Assembly: GCA_035529405.1 (NCBI GenBank)
Contig: DATKWV010000201.1
Span: 1-10,766, forward strand
DNA: 10,766 bases
Origin: DATKWV01 sp035529405
GTDB taxonomy: Bacteria; Planctomycetota; Phycisphaerae; Sedimentisphaerales; Anaerobacaceae
Reading direction: 5' to 3'
In this document: positions 1 to 5,597 of the stretch, in pieces
Numbering within the stretch: the first letter of the stretch is position 1
Layout: each line of letters begins with the position of its first letter
Position numbers and translations under genes: made by a program
Notes under the pieces: generated by a model
The model's input: only the letters and a program-made list of their open reading frames with translations
Told to the model about the DNA's origin: nothing
The model's database searches: none

Positions 1-421
1 CATCCTGCCGGCGGTCCTGGGCAGGCATTGATTTTAATACTTCAGCGAGGTTGTTGGAAAGAAGTTTCTGCTCTATGACCAGTTCCACACCATCGAGTTG
101 AATTCTTTTTATGCTTGGTCTGGAGCCCAAAAGCGACCACAGAGATGCTGATATAAAGCTGTTCCTTAATTCGAGAAGGTTTTTGTACTCATACCCGGCC
201 GGGTTGCGGACTTCCAGGCCTTTAATTGCCGCATCGCCTTTAATAATCGAAAGGTCAACGTCTGATATATACACACTTGTACCGAGCGCCTTGCCGGCGG
301 CTTTTGATACGGCTGTCTTTAAAATCTGCCCGCCGAAAAAATGCACCAAAGCCCCAAGAACCACAATACCGCCAACAACAAGCACAACTATAAAAATGAG
401 GATTTTATTTGCCGGTTTCAT
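1..421 (-). CDS. AsmA-like / DUF748-like membrane-anchored protein, N-terminal part
   Basis: This gene is cut by the window edge; only its first 140 codons are present. The protein starts MKPANKILIF and has one strongly hydrophobic helix at about residues 6-28, with a short basic N-terminus, so it should be anchored in the inner membrane with the rest in the periplasm. After the helix comes a pattern typical of AsmA-type proteins: a Lys/Ala-rich stretch, then a Leu-Gly-Thr-x-Val turn, Asp-Val-Asp-Leu-Ser, a Lys-Gly, and Lys-Gly-Leu-Glu-Val-x-Asn-Pro. Members of this superfamily are large repeat proteins linked to outer-membrane biogenesis and lipid transport. The ATG at 421-419 follows an AAGGGGG ribosome binding site at a good distance. 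It lies 70 bp after the flavin reductase gene and may be co-transcribed with it. I am fairly sure of the superfamily but not of the exact role. Confidence 0.75.
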   Translation of the reverse strand, partial: MKPANKILIFIVVLVVGGIVVLGALVHFFGGQILKTAVSKAAGKALGTSVYISDVDLSIIKGDAAIKGLEVRNPAGYEYKNLLELRNSFISASLWSLLGSRPSIKRIQLDGVELVIEQKLLSNNLAEVLKSMPAQDRRQD

Positions 422-491
422 TTTTGCCCCCTTTCTTGCCGAACCCTGTTTTCGTCCACAGGCACCGGTTATTTACTTATACGTTTTTAAT

Positions 492-1052
492 CTATTGGGT
501 TCCAATAATTTTATCGCCGGGTACGGCAAAAGCGTTTCCGCCGAGGTGATGCAAAGTTTTTCCCGCCTGTTTTTCACAAACAAGCCTTTCGGAGTATGCC
601 TGTTCGTCTACGGCAGCCAGCAGCACCTGTCCTACGATAATACCGACGTCTTTCATCTCGACGATTTTAACCACTTTGCACTCGATATACCCCACGCATT
701 CACCGACGACCCGCGCATCGGCTTTTTTGCCGGCAAAAGACTCTATGTTCAGACTTTCGAACTTATCGGTTTCTTTGCCCGATACCGAGCCGGTCTTAAG
801 GACCAGCTGTGCCTGTGAAGCATGCGGTACGCACACAATAAACTCTTTGCCGGCGGCGATATTTTCATAGGTCTTATGCTCTTTACCGACCACAATCAGC
901 AGCATCGGCGGTGATTTCTCCACAGGACTGGTCCAGGCGATCGGCGCTATATCGTAAAGACCTTTTTTGTCTTTGCTTGACACCAGCACCACCGGACCGT
1001 GATTTATCAGCCGGTTAGCCGACTCGATACCGATTTCGATATAACGTTTCAT
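492..1052 (-). CDS. Flavin reductase-like domain protein
   Basis: A 186-residue protein of the flavin reductase-like FMN-binding split-barrel family (DIM6/NTAB group). Seen in the sequence: an N-terminal Asn-Arg-Leu-Ile-x-x-Gly-Pro-Val-Val-Leu-Val-Ser strand (residues 13-25), the Ile-Ala-Trp-Thr-Ser-Pro-Val region (38-44) followed by Ser-Pro-Pro-Met-Leu (47-51), the Glu-Phe-Ile-Val-Cys-Val-Pro strand (70-76), a Gly-Ser-Val-Ser-Gly-Lys-Glu-Thr-Asp-Lys-Phe stretch (88-98), and a C-terminal His-His-Leu-Gly-Gly-Asn motif (168-173). Family members bind FMN and often use NAD(P)H to reduce flavin, or carry flavin as electron-transfer proteins. The length is normal for a single-domain member. I chose the ATG at 1052, which has GGAG about 10 nt upstream, over a TTG at 1082. 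The partner enzyme cannot be named from this context, because the neighbours are a SANT-like protein and an AsmA-like protein. Confidence 0.85.
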   Translation of the reverse strand: MKRYIEIGIESANRLINHGPVVLVSSKDKKGLYDIAPIAWTSPVEKSPPMLLIVVGKEHKTYENIAAGKEFIVCVPHASQAQLVLKTGSVSGKETDKFESLNIESFAGKKADARVVGECVGYIECKVVKIVEMKDVGIIVGQVLLAAVDEQAYSERLVCEKQAGKTLHHLGGNAFAVPGDKIIGTQ

Positions 1053-1286
1053 CTGGACTTTTCTCCGGACCGTAATTCTCAAAACCTGCTAAACAGGTTA
1101 ACCAGCCGCAAACCATACCGGCTGCGTCGTTTTATGTCTGCCCCCATTATAAAGTTGAGCATATACCGGGACAGCAACAGACCCCAATGCCCGGCCGCTG
1201 CCTGTTCTCGAAGACAACAACCGTAATTGGTCTGCAGATTAAATTCTGCCCCGGGATACGCTTTTTAATTAAGTTTTCCACCGGCC
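1053..1286 (-). promoter_or_regulatory. Leader of the flavin reductase gene with two hairpins and a possible -10 box
   Basis: This is a 234-bp gap with no supported gene. Read on the minus strand it contains a perfect TATAAT hexamer (1151-1146), but no good -35 at 16-18 nt; TTGCTG lies 20 nt upstream. Two adjacent inverted repeats follow: CAGCCG/CGGCTG (1103-1124, loop 10) and AACCTG/CAGGTT (1083-1099, loop 5). Both fall between the -10-like hexamer and the ATG, so they would form tandem hairpins in a leader of about 90 nt. A 16-nt imperfect palindrome with GCAGA/TCTGC arms lies near 1235. Nothing here matches a riboswitch I know. The promoter reading is weak. Confidence 0.3.
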
Positions 1287-1544
1287 TCAGACTCGGCCCA
1301 GCGTTTTCATGTATCTTTTTGATTTCTTTAACCGAAGCCTCGATGCTTTCTGCCCCACTGATTTTACGGTGCGCTTCAGCTGCCCGGCAATACTGCTGGT
1401 GCTGTTGTTGGCAAAAAGCTTCTTCAACTGTGCAATCTCGGTTGCCGACCACCCGCTTCTGCTGATTTTCTTTTTTCTTTTCACAGTTTCCTTTTTCTTT
1501 CCAACATTCTTTTTCTTTGCAGCTTTCCTTCTTTTCTTGGCCAT
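1287..1544 (-). CDS. Small basic SANT/Myb-like DNA-binding protein
   Basis: An 85-residue protein in two parts. Residues 1-28 are a histone-tail-like stretch in which 16 of 28 residues are Lys or Arg. Residues 31-72 form a compact helical domain beginning Gly-Trp-Ser-Ala-Thr-Glu-Ile and containing Leu-Lys-Lys-Leu-Phe, Ser-Ile-Ala-x-Gln-Leu and Arg-Thr-Val-Lys-Ser-Val-x-x-Lys-Ala. This resembles the three-helix SANT/Myb-like or GcrA-like helix-turn-helix pattern: Trp-Ser, then an acidic residue, then Leu/Phe-x-x-x-Ser-x-x-x-Ile-Ala. The likely role is DNA binding, either nucleoid-associated or regulatory. The ATG at 1544 is preceded by AAAGGAGT about 7 nt upstream; an upstream in-frame start at 1589 lacks this. 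The gene has its own candidate promoter at 1627-1599. I recognise the fold pattern but no named family. Confidence 0.65.
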   Translation of the reverse strand: MAKKRRKAAKKKNVGKKKETVKRKKKISRSGWSATEIAQLKKLFANNSTSSIAGQLKRTVKSVGQKASRLRLKKSKRYMKTLGRV

Positions 1545-1575
1545 TACCTGACTCCTTTCACTGTAACCATGGTTT

Positions 1576-1703
1576 CCGAGTAAAATCAAATTTGTTGCAT
1601 TTTAACTTTTTAAATCCGAGCAATCAAGCATTTCCTGTTGATATAACAAATTTTTTTTGCCCGTCCCCGATTCGGGGTAAGATAACTTCAAAATTTTACT
1701 CGG
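1576..1703. repeat. Nested inverted repeats in an AT-rich intergenic region
   Basis: Two nested inverted repeats lie upstream of the SANT-like gene. The outer pair is CCGAGTAAAAT (1576-1586) and its exact complement ATTTTACTCGG (1693-1703). The inner pair is AAATTTGTT (1588-1596) and AACAAATTT (1645-1653). A small GC-rich hairpin, CCCCG-ATT-CGGGG, lies between about 1665 and 1677. The candidate promoter of the SANT-like gene lies inside the outer pair. The arrangement could be a regulatory structure, a binding array, or the remnant of a small transposable element; no transposase or target duplication is visible. Confidence 0.45.
1599..1627 (-). promoter_or_regulatory. Candidate sigma70 promoter of the SANT-like gene
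   Basis: On the minus strand TTGATT (1627-1622) is separated by 17 nt from TAAAAT (1604-1599). This is a reasonable match to TTGACA/TATAAT in an AT-rich setting, and would start transcription roughly 50 nt before the ATG at 1544. The match was found by eye. AT-rich DNA produces such hits by chance. Confidence 0.45.
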
Positions 1704-1770
1704 TTCCTCTTGTGCGGATTATTTCGTGATGTCACGCATGTTTTTTTTATGCGCGTTCTTTTTTAAAAAC

Positions 1771-2976
1771 TCAGTCGGCCGCGCCGATTAAATCCGGCTT
1801 TAAAAACAGGTAATAAAGGTTTCCTTTCTGCCGTGTGTGGCCTGCCAGTTTGCCCGCCGTTTCACCCACCCCCATATATATGTCGCACCGACCGGCTGCT
1901 CTTATTGCTCCGCCGGTGTCCTGGTCGAGCGCAAAGCCGCTGTAAAACCTGTTGACAACTTTGCCGTTCTTCAAAACGGGCAGCTCTGTCCGCACCAAAA
2001 CCACCCCCGCACGCGGAAAAATCGATTTGTCGGCGGCAATGGTACGCATTGCCGTTACAGGCACATTGATGCTGCCGTGGGCCGCTGAACCTTCTTTCCT
2101 GAAGAAAATATACCTCGGATTGCGCTGTATATACGTATCTATCTGTTCTTTATGTTTTGCAAAATAATCCATCATCGAAGTCAGACTCATCTGGTCGACA
2201 GTTATTTTCCCGTCTTTAATAAGCTCTTCACCAACGCTGCGGTATTCGTGGCCGTTACTGGCCGCGTAGCCTATGGTGACAATTTCGCCGTCGGGCATTC
2301 GCACTTTTGCCGAACCCTGCACGTGGCAGAGATAGACCTCGAATGCATCACCCAGCCACACCAGCTCATTGCCCGTAAACTGCCCTGATTTTTCAATCTC
2401 CGCGCGCGGCGGACAGGGTACAAGCTGACCGTCCGGCCTGCGCAGCCCCAATATCTGCCCATCAGGACCCTTGACCAGGTTCGCAGGTGGTTTGTACAAT
2501 GGATACGGGAAACTGTTCGTTCTTACAGGCGAGCCGTCAAAAATCGGTGTATAGTAGCCGGTGAACAGGACCGTACCGTTGTTGTCGTATCCCACAGACA
2601 TATACACATCGAACTTTTCGGTGATTTCCCTGTTAAGCTCACTGGCGCTTAACTTTGCGTCTAATAGTTTCACGAAAGCCTTCAAACTGGCTGCAGCGTG
2701 CTCATGCGTTATCCCGCAACACGGGAAATGCCGCCGGCTGGAAGGTCTCTGCAGATAGTTCAAACTGTGCTCTGCAGCGGTTCGCAGGCCTGCGGTGTCC
2801 GCGCATGCAAGGGTAAAATCGGGGACAGCGTACGGATTTGATATTTTCCGCAGGGCCTGCTGACCCGGCGCAAGCTGCGCATCGTACGCAGGTTCCGGCT
2901 GTTGCGGCCTTATCCTGCAGCCGCTTGTCTTTATTGCCGCCAGAATCATTACTAAAACAAAAATTATTTTTTTCAT
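1771..2976 (-). CDS. mltA: Membrane-bound lytic murein transglycosylase A
   Basis: A 401-residue MltA-family enzyme that cleaves the MurNAc-GlcNAc bond of peptidoglycan with formation of 1,6-anhydro-MurNAc. It has a hydrophobic signal sequence ending Lys-Thr-Ser-Gly-Cys at residue 20, a plausible but non-canonical lipobox (Thr in place of Leu at -3), so it is probably an outer-membrane lipoprotein. Family motifs seen are Phe-Thr-Gly-Tyr-Tyr-Thr-Pro (138-144), Gly-Tyr-Ala-Ala-Ser-Asn-Gly (236-242) followed by Tyr-Arg-Ser-Val-Gly (245-249), Asn-Pro-Arg-Tyr-Ile-Phe-Phe (286-292), and the C-terminal 3D domain with Asp-Thr-Gly-Gly-Ala-Ile (353-358) and Asp-Ile-Tyr-Met-Gly-Val-Gly (365-371). D353 and D365 are the conserved acids; by recall of the E. 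coli motif, D365 is the likely counterpart of catalytic Asp308. The ATG at 2976 has AGGAAA 5 nt upstream. It has its own promoter just upstream, so it need not be read with the cassette before it. Confidence 0.93.
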   Translation of the reverse strand: MKKIIFVLVMILAAIKTSGCRIRPQQPEPAYDAQLAPGQQALRKISNPYAVPDFTLACADTAGLRTAAEHSLNYLQRPSSRRHFPCCGITHEHAAASLKAFVKLLDAKLSASELNREITEKFDVYMSVGYDNNGTVLFTGYYTPIFDGSPVRTNSFPYPLYKPPANLVKGPDGQILGLRRPDGQLVPCPPRAEIEKSGQFTGNELVWLGDAFEVYLCHVQGSAKVRMPDGEIVTIGYAASNGHEYRSVGEELIKDGKITVDQMSLTSMMDYFAKHKEQIDTYIQRNPRYIFFRKEGSAAHGSINVPVTAMRTIAADKSIFPRAGVVLVRTELPVLKNGKVVNRFYSGFALDQDTGGAIRAAGRCDIYMGVGETAGKLAGHTRQKGNLYYLFLKPDLIGAAD

Positions 2977-3000
2977 AGCAGTTTCCTGATTCCGGCGGTC

Positions 3001-3028
3001 ATTATAGTTTCAGGTGCACGTGTTTCAA
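3001..3028 (-). promoter_or_regulatory. Sigma70-type promoter of mltA
   Basis: On the minus strand TTGAAA (3028-3023) is followed after 16 nt by a perfect TATAAT (3006-3001), about 25 nt before the mltA ATG. It sits in the 62-bp gap after the last gene of the upstream cassette. The spacer carries the overlapping palindromes CACGTG and GTGCAC, which could be a binding site or chance. Confidence 0.65.
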
Positions 3029-3038
3029 TGTTAATTAC

Positions 3039-3464
3039 TCAGCTGCTCTGATTTTGCGCCTGCGCAAGCGCTGCCAGAAGCCGGCTTGCGGTCTCTGTGG
3101 ACAGTTGCAGAGAGTGTTTTTCGACCTCGCCGGCCTGGTCCTGTTCCTTTACTGTCATACGCTGGGCGGAAATAATATCCAGACATGCTTTGCGCGCGGT
3201 CTCCTGGTTTTCGGATTCGGTCAGAGCCACCAGTTTTACCGCCGCCAGCGAGGTGTACTTTGCTATGATAAGTTCGCCCTGGCGGTGGGCATTGGCTATT
3301 CGCCGGTTGAATTCGTCTATGAAACCGGGATTTTTCTGCCATTTGTCGTACAGCCCTTTGCCTACTTTGTGTTTTTCCAGAACCTGCTGCGGGTCACACT
3401 CCCCGTTGAACAGCTCATTGATTACTGTTAATTGTTTTTTTCTTAACGTCTTTTTGTCTTTCAT
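3039..3464 (-). CDS. Small-terminase-like helix-turn-helix protein (last gene of the cassette)
   Basis: A 141-residue, mainly helical, charged protein. Residues 11-55 read as a helix-turn-helix of the phage small-terminase / phBC6A51 type: an N-terminal helix (Gln-Leu-Thr-Val-Ile-Asn-Glu-Leu), a Gly-Glu-Cys-Asp-Pro turn, then Val-Leu-Glu-Lys-His, and a recognition helix ending Leu-Tyr-Asp-Lys-Trp-x-x-Asn-Pro-x-Phe. After it comes a long Ala-rich helical region (56-103) with Ala-Arg-Lys-Ala-Cys-Leu-Asp-Ile, as in small terminases that oligomerise after the DNA-binding domain. The start is fixed by an ATGA overlap with the ParB-like gene (ATG at 3464, TGA at 3463-3461) and a strong GGAGG 10 nt upstream. 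No large terminase is present, so a packaging role is unlikely here. The likely role is sequence-specific DNA binding. The fold assignment is by pattern only. Confidence 0.6.
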   Translation of the reverse strand: MKDKKTLRKKQLTVINELFNGECDPQQVLEKHKVGKGLYDKWQKNPGFIDEFNRRIANAHRQGELIIAKYTSLAAVKLVALTESENQETARKACLDIISAQRMTVKEQDQAGEVEKHSLQLSTETASRLLAALAQAQNQSS

Positions 3465-4150
3465 TTGCAGGTGTCCTCCGGATTTGTTGATAGATGGTTT
3501 GTTGCTTGTTTTGCAGACCGACATCTGTTCTCAATATAAAACCTTGCTAATTTTACCAGGGCAGCGGAGCGTTTCGCCGCCCTGGGTTTTTTTTGTTTCT
3601 CTTCACAGGCCAGCGAAATCGCCTCTTCGATAATCTGCCGGGCGGCATCGTCGGCAAGGAACACAAGCACGTTCATCAGCGGCTTTGTATTTATCTGTGC
3701 ACCCGATGTCGGAGTTTTCATGCTCATAAGGCGCTGAATCTGTTTTACGGTTTGCGGCAGCAGTTTGCCAAGCTCTTCGACCTTCCGCTTGCCGTTGAGA
3801 CGTCTAAGCAGCGCAAGCTTTTTATGCAGCTGGTCGCTGCCGCAAAGACGGTTCACCGTCGCCAGCAGAATGTCGGTCTGCTGGTCGTCAATATCCCAGA
3901 CTATGCAGTCGGCGCTTTTATAACCAAGCTGTGACAGGGCCATGTAGCGGTGGTGACCGTTGATTATCTGAAAGCAGCCTGCTGATTTGGCATCGGGCCG
4001 GACCAATATCGGCTCGTACAGGCCCGTGTGCTTGATGTTGCGCAGCAGTTTTGCAAAAGTGGTTTTGCTTTGCCGGTTCGGGTTGTCGGGGTGGGCGACG
4101 AGTTTGTCTAAAGTTATGGACTTTATATTGTTGCTCATTTTTTGGCTCAT
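3461..4150 (-). CDS. ParB/Srx-domain DNA-binding protein
   Basis: A 229-residue protein with an N-terminal ParB/sulfiredoxin-like domain at about residues 10-85. Seen are Leu-Asp-Lys-Leu-x-x-His-Pro-Asp-Asn-Pro-Asn (14-25), Gly-Leu-Tyr-Glu-Pro-Ile-Leu-Val-Arg (43-51), and Ile-Asn-Gly-His-His-Arg-Tyr-x-Ala-Leu (62-71), where Gly-His-His-Arg is the GxxR nucleotide-binding box. A helical region with a possible helix-turn-helix (Val-Glu-Glu-Leu-Gly-Lys-Leu-Leu-Pro-Gln-Thr-Val-Lys-Gln-Ile, 124-138) follows, then a basic C-terminal tail (185-206). ParB-domain proteins of plasmids and phages bind CTP or other nucleotides and DNA. It is not the chromosomal ParB: no ParA is adjacent and the C-terminus is different. 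The ATG at 4150 overlaps the upstream stop (ATGA) and has AGGA 8 nt upstream; a longer reading from 4198 would run far into the GNAT gene. Confidence 0.8.
   Translation of the reverse strand: MSQKMSNNIKSITLDKLVAHPDNPNRQSKTTFAKLLRNIKHTGLYEPILVRPDAKSAGCFQIINGHHRYMALSQLGYKSADCIVWDIDDQQTDILLATVNRLCGSDQLHKKLALLRRLNGKRKVEELGKLLPQTVKQIQRLMSMKTPTSGAQINTKPLMNVLVFLADDAARQIIEEAISLACEEKQKKPRAAKRSAALVKLARFYIENRCRSAKQATNHLSTNPEDTCK
3556..3594 (+). terminator. Intrinsic-terminator-like hairpin on the plus strand, inside the ParB-like gene
   Basis: On the plus strand the arms CCAGGGC-a-GCG (3556-3566) and CGC-c-GCCCTGG (3575-3585) form a stem of 10 pairs with one A/C mismatch and an 8-nt loop. The stem is followed by G and eight T (3587-3594). 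This is a textbook intrinsic terminator shape. It lies antisense to codons for the basic tail of the ParB-like protein, and no plus-strand gene is seen upstream of it. It could block antisense transcription, or it could be a by-product of Ala/Arg/Lys codons next to an AAA-AAA lysine pair. Confidence 0.5.
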
Positions 4151-4923
4151 CGGGTTTTTCCTGTAGTTTGTTCCTGCGTGCCGGCAGCGGTTATGCACTG
4201 TTCGATAGTTATTCTCGGATTGAACCAGATATAATAGACGGGCCGGGCGGTAAGTTTGCTTAAAACGTATCTGATTTGTTCGGCGCTTCGCTGCATGTAT
4301 CGCCTTTTGCCGTAACTTTGCAGGAAGTAGTTGATTTGGGTATCGAGAAAGCGGGCTTTGTCTGCCGGCAGCTTTGACAGTTTTCGCAGAACTATCTGCG
4401 GGTCAATAAGGTCTTTTCCTTCGATAGCTGCAAAACTGAACGCCTCGATAAGCTGTACGCATCGAGCGGGCGTCTTCGCCGTGTAAGCGGTCATGCCGGC
4501 TTTTTCAAAAAACGGGTTTACCTGTCCCATTACCGCCACGGCCTCGATAATCGGTACGTTAAGTTTGGGCATCGTTTCAGATACAAGCCTGTGCGCCAGT
4601 CCCAGACCTCTGAATCTGGGCTCTATGATGACTCTGCCTATACAGCGGATGGTTTTATTGACAACAGCAAGTCTGGTGGCCGTATCGAACCCGCAGAACA
4701 TGTTATTTGTTGCAACATTGCGCAGCTCCACGCCGGTGCTGGGCATGGTATAAACTATAACCCCGACGGTGTTGAAATCGCTGGTCGGCGAAGCGGACTT
4801 CAGGGCAAAAATCACCGCAAAAGGCCCCAGCCGCGTATCGCGGTAGTGGAACCTGCAAAGCTGGTTGTAGTCTTTGAGATTTCCTTTGACCACTTCGAGG
4901 TTTTTGACCGCCGAACAAATCAT
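4147..4923 (-). CDS. GNAT acyltransferase, COG2401-type (unfused)
   Basis: A 258-residue protein with a GNAT fold. Near the N-terminus is Phe-His-Tyr-Arg (25-28), followed by Gly-Pro-Phe-Ala-Val-Ile (33-38) and Val-Gly-Val-Ile-Val-Tyr (53-58). The acetyl-CoA-binding motif A is clear: Gly-Arg-Val-Ile-Ile-Glu-Pro-Arg-Phe-Arg-Gly-Leu-Gly-Leu-Ala (96-110), then an amphipathic helix (His-Arg-Leu-Val-Ser-Glu-Thr). It is followed by Ile-Glu-Ala-Val-Ala-Val-Met (126-132) and Asn-Pro-Phe-Phe-Glu-Lys-Ala-Gly-Met (136-144). These segments fit the acetyltransferase part of COG2401 proteins, where it is fused to an ABC ATPase; here that ATPase is the gene immediately upstream. The His-Tyr motif also recalls the Mom family of phage DNA-modifying GNAT proteins. 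Residues 160-258 form an additional helical region without a known match. The ATG lies 2 nt after the ABC gene stop. Substrate is unknown. Confidence 0.78.
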   Translation of the reverse strand: MICSAVKNLEVVKGNLKDYNQLCRFHYRDTRLGPFAVIFALKSASPTSDFNTVGVIVYTMPSTGVELRNVATNNMFCGFDTATRLAVVNKTIRCIGRVIIEPRFRGLGLAHRLVSETMPKLNVPIIEAVAVMGQVNPFFEKAGMTAYTAKTPARCVQLIEAFSFAAIEGKDLIDPQIVLRKLSKLPADKARFLDTQINYFLQSYGKRRYMQRSAEQIRYVLSKLTARPVYYIWFNPRITIEQCITAAGTQEQTTGKTR

Positions 4924-4925
4924 AA

Positions 4926-5597
4926 TTAAACTTCTCGTGTCTCCAGCCTGCTCAAATTCCGGTAAACGACGTCGATGTTCCCGTTTAGTTCCGCATGCAC
5001 CAGCACCTGCGGCATCAGGTCTGCCAGTATGTCGTCTGTGCTTGAGGCCAGTATGAAGGTAACGCCGGTTTCCCTGGCGAACCTGTTTATATTGTACGCT
5101 ATCACCGAAGCGGTGATTCGGTCCAGCCCGCAGCAGAATTCGTCGGCAAAGACAAATTCCTTGCCGGCCCCAAGCGCCATTGCAAGCCGATACCGGTATT
5201 TTTCACCTTCACTGAGATTTGCAGGCTGATTGAGGACACAGTATACATCACTTAGACCCGCTGTGGTCAGCAGTTTCAACGCCCCAAGCATCTCCAGATT
5301 CGCCGGCATCAGGTCGATTACCGCTTTGTCAGCCGGCAGCGGTATCTGGTCAAGATTTACTCTTTTGGCCGATGGAATGCACTTTTGAAGCTCCTTGAGA
5401 AGCACGCTTTTGCCGGCGCCGCTTGGGCCGGTGATGTAAACAATGTCACCGGCTTCGATTCTTAAACGGCAGTTCTGAGTAAGTCCGTGTTCACGAAGCT
5501 GCTGGGCTGTAAGACCGAACATTCGACATACAGCCGCCACCCTGTCGGTGATTTTTCCGCTCCAGCGAATGCTTTTTGAGATTTTGTATTCTTTCAT
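4926..5597 (-). CDS. ABC-type ATPase, COG2401-type (unfused, soluble)
   Basis: A 223-residue ABC ATPase with no membrane segments. Motifs seen are Walker A Gly-Pro-Ser-Gly-Ala-Gly-Lys-Ser (57-64), a Pro-Leu-Pro-Ala-Asp-Lys-x-Val-Ile-Asp-Leu segment (86-96), the signature Leu-Ser-Glu-Gly-Glu (128-132) followed by Lys-Tyr-Arg-Tyr-Arg-Leu-Ala, Walker B Phe-Val-Phe-Ala-Asp-Glu (148-153), and the D-loop Gly-Leu-Asp (157-159). The segment between Walker A and the signature, and the Lys-Tyr-Arg-Tyr-Arg after it, match the COG2401 group rather than transporter ATPases. The switch histidine expected near Ala-Ser-Ser-Thr-Asp-Asp (184-189) appears to be replaced by Thr187, which may slow or alter ATP hydrolysis. 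The ATG at 5597 overlaps the stop of the sigma-like gene (ATGA), giving translational coupling. It probably works with the GNAT protein encoded next. Confidence 0.85.
   Translation of the reverse strand: MKEYKISKSIRWSGKITDRVAAVCRMFGLTAQQLREHGLTQNCRLRIEAGDIVYITGPSGAGKSVLLKELQKCIPSAKRVNLDQIPLPADKAVIDLMPANLEMLGALKLLTTAGLSDVYCVLNQPANLSEGEKYRYRLAMALGAGKEFVFADEFCCGLDRITASVIAYNINRFARETGVTFILASSTDDILADLMPQVLVHAELNGNIDVVYRNLSRLETREV

Noticed and set aside
111..818. 235-codon open frame on the plus strand
   Set aside because: It runs antisense across two better-supported minus-strand genes (AsmA-like and flavin reductase), and its product has no recognisable domain.
1147..1452. 101-codon minus-strand frame overlapping the SANT-like gene
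   Set aside because: It overlaps the SANT-like gene in another frame, has odd Cys/Gln-rich composition and lacks a convincing ribosome binding site.
1653..1677. CCCCG-ATT-CGGGG hairpin next to eight T as an intrinsic terminator
   Set aside because: The T run precedes the hairpin on the plus strand and reads as A after it on the minus strand, so the geometry is wrong on both strands.
1736..1760. CGCAT/ATGCG hairpin with a T-rich loop near the 3' end of mltA as its terminator
   Set aside because: On the minus strand, where mltA is read, the hairpin has an A-rich loop and no T run after it.
3039..4150. Chromosomal ParAB/parS partition locus
   Set aside because: No ParA gene is adjacent, no parS-like palindrome was noticed, and the ParB-like protein has a GHHR box and a C-terminus unlike chromosomal ParB.
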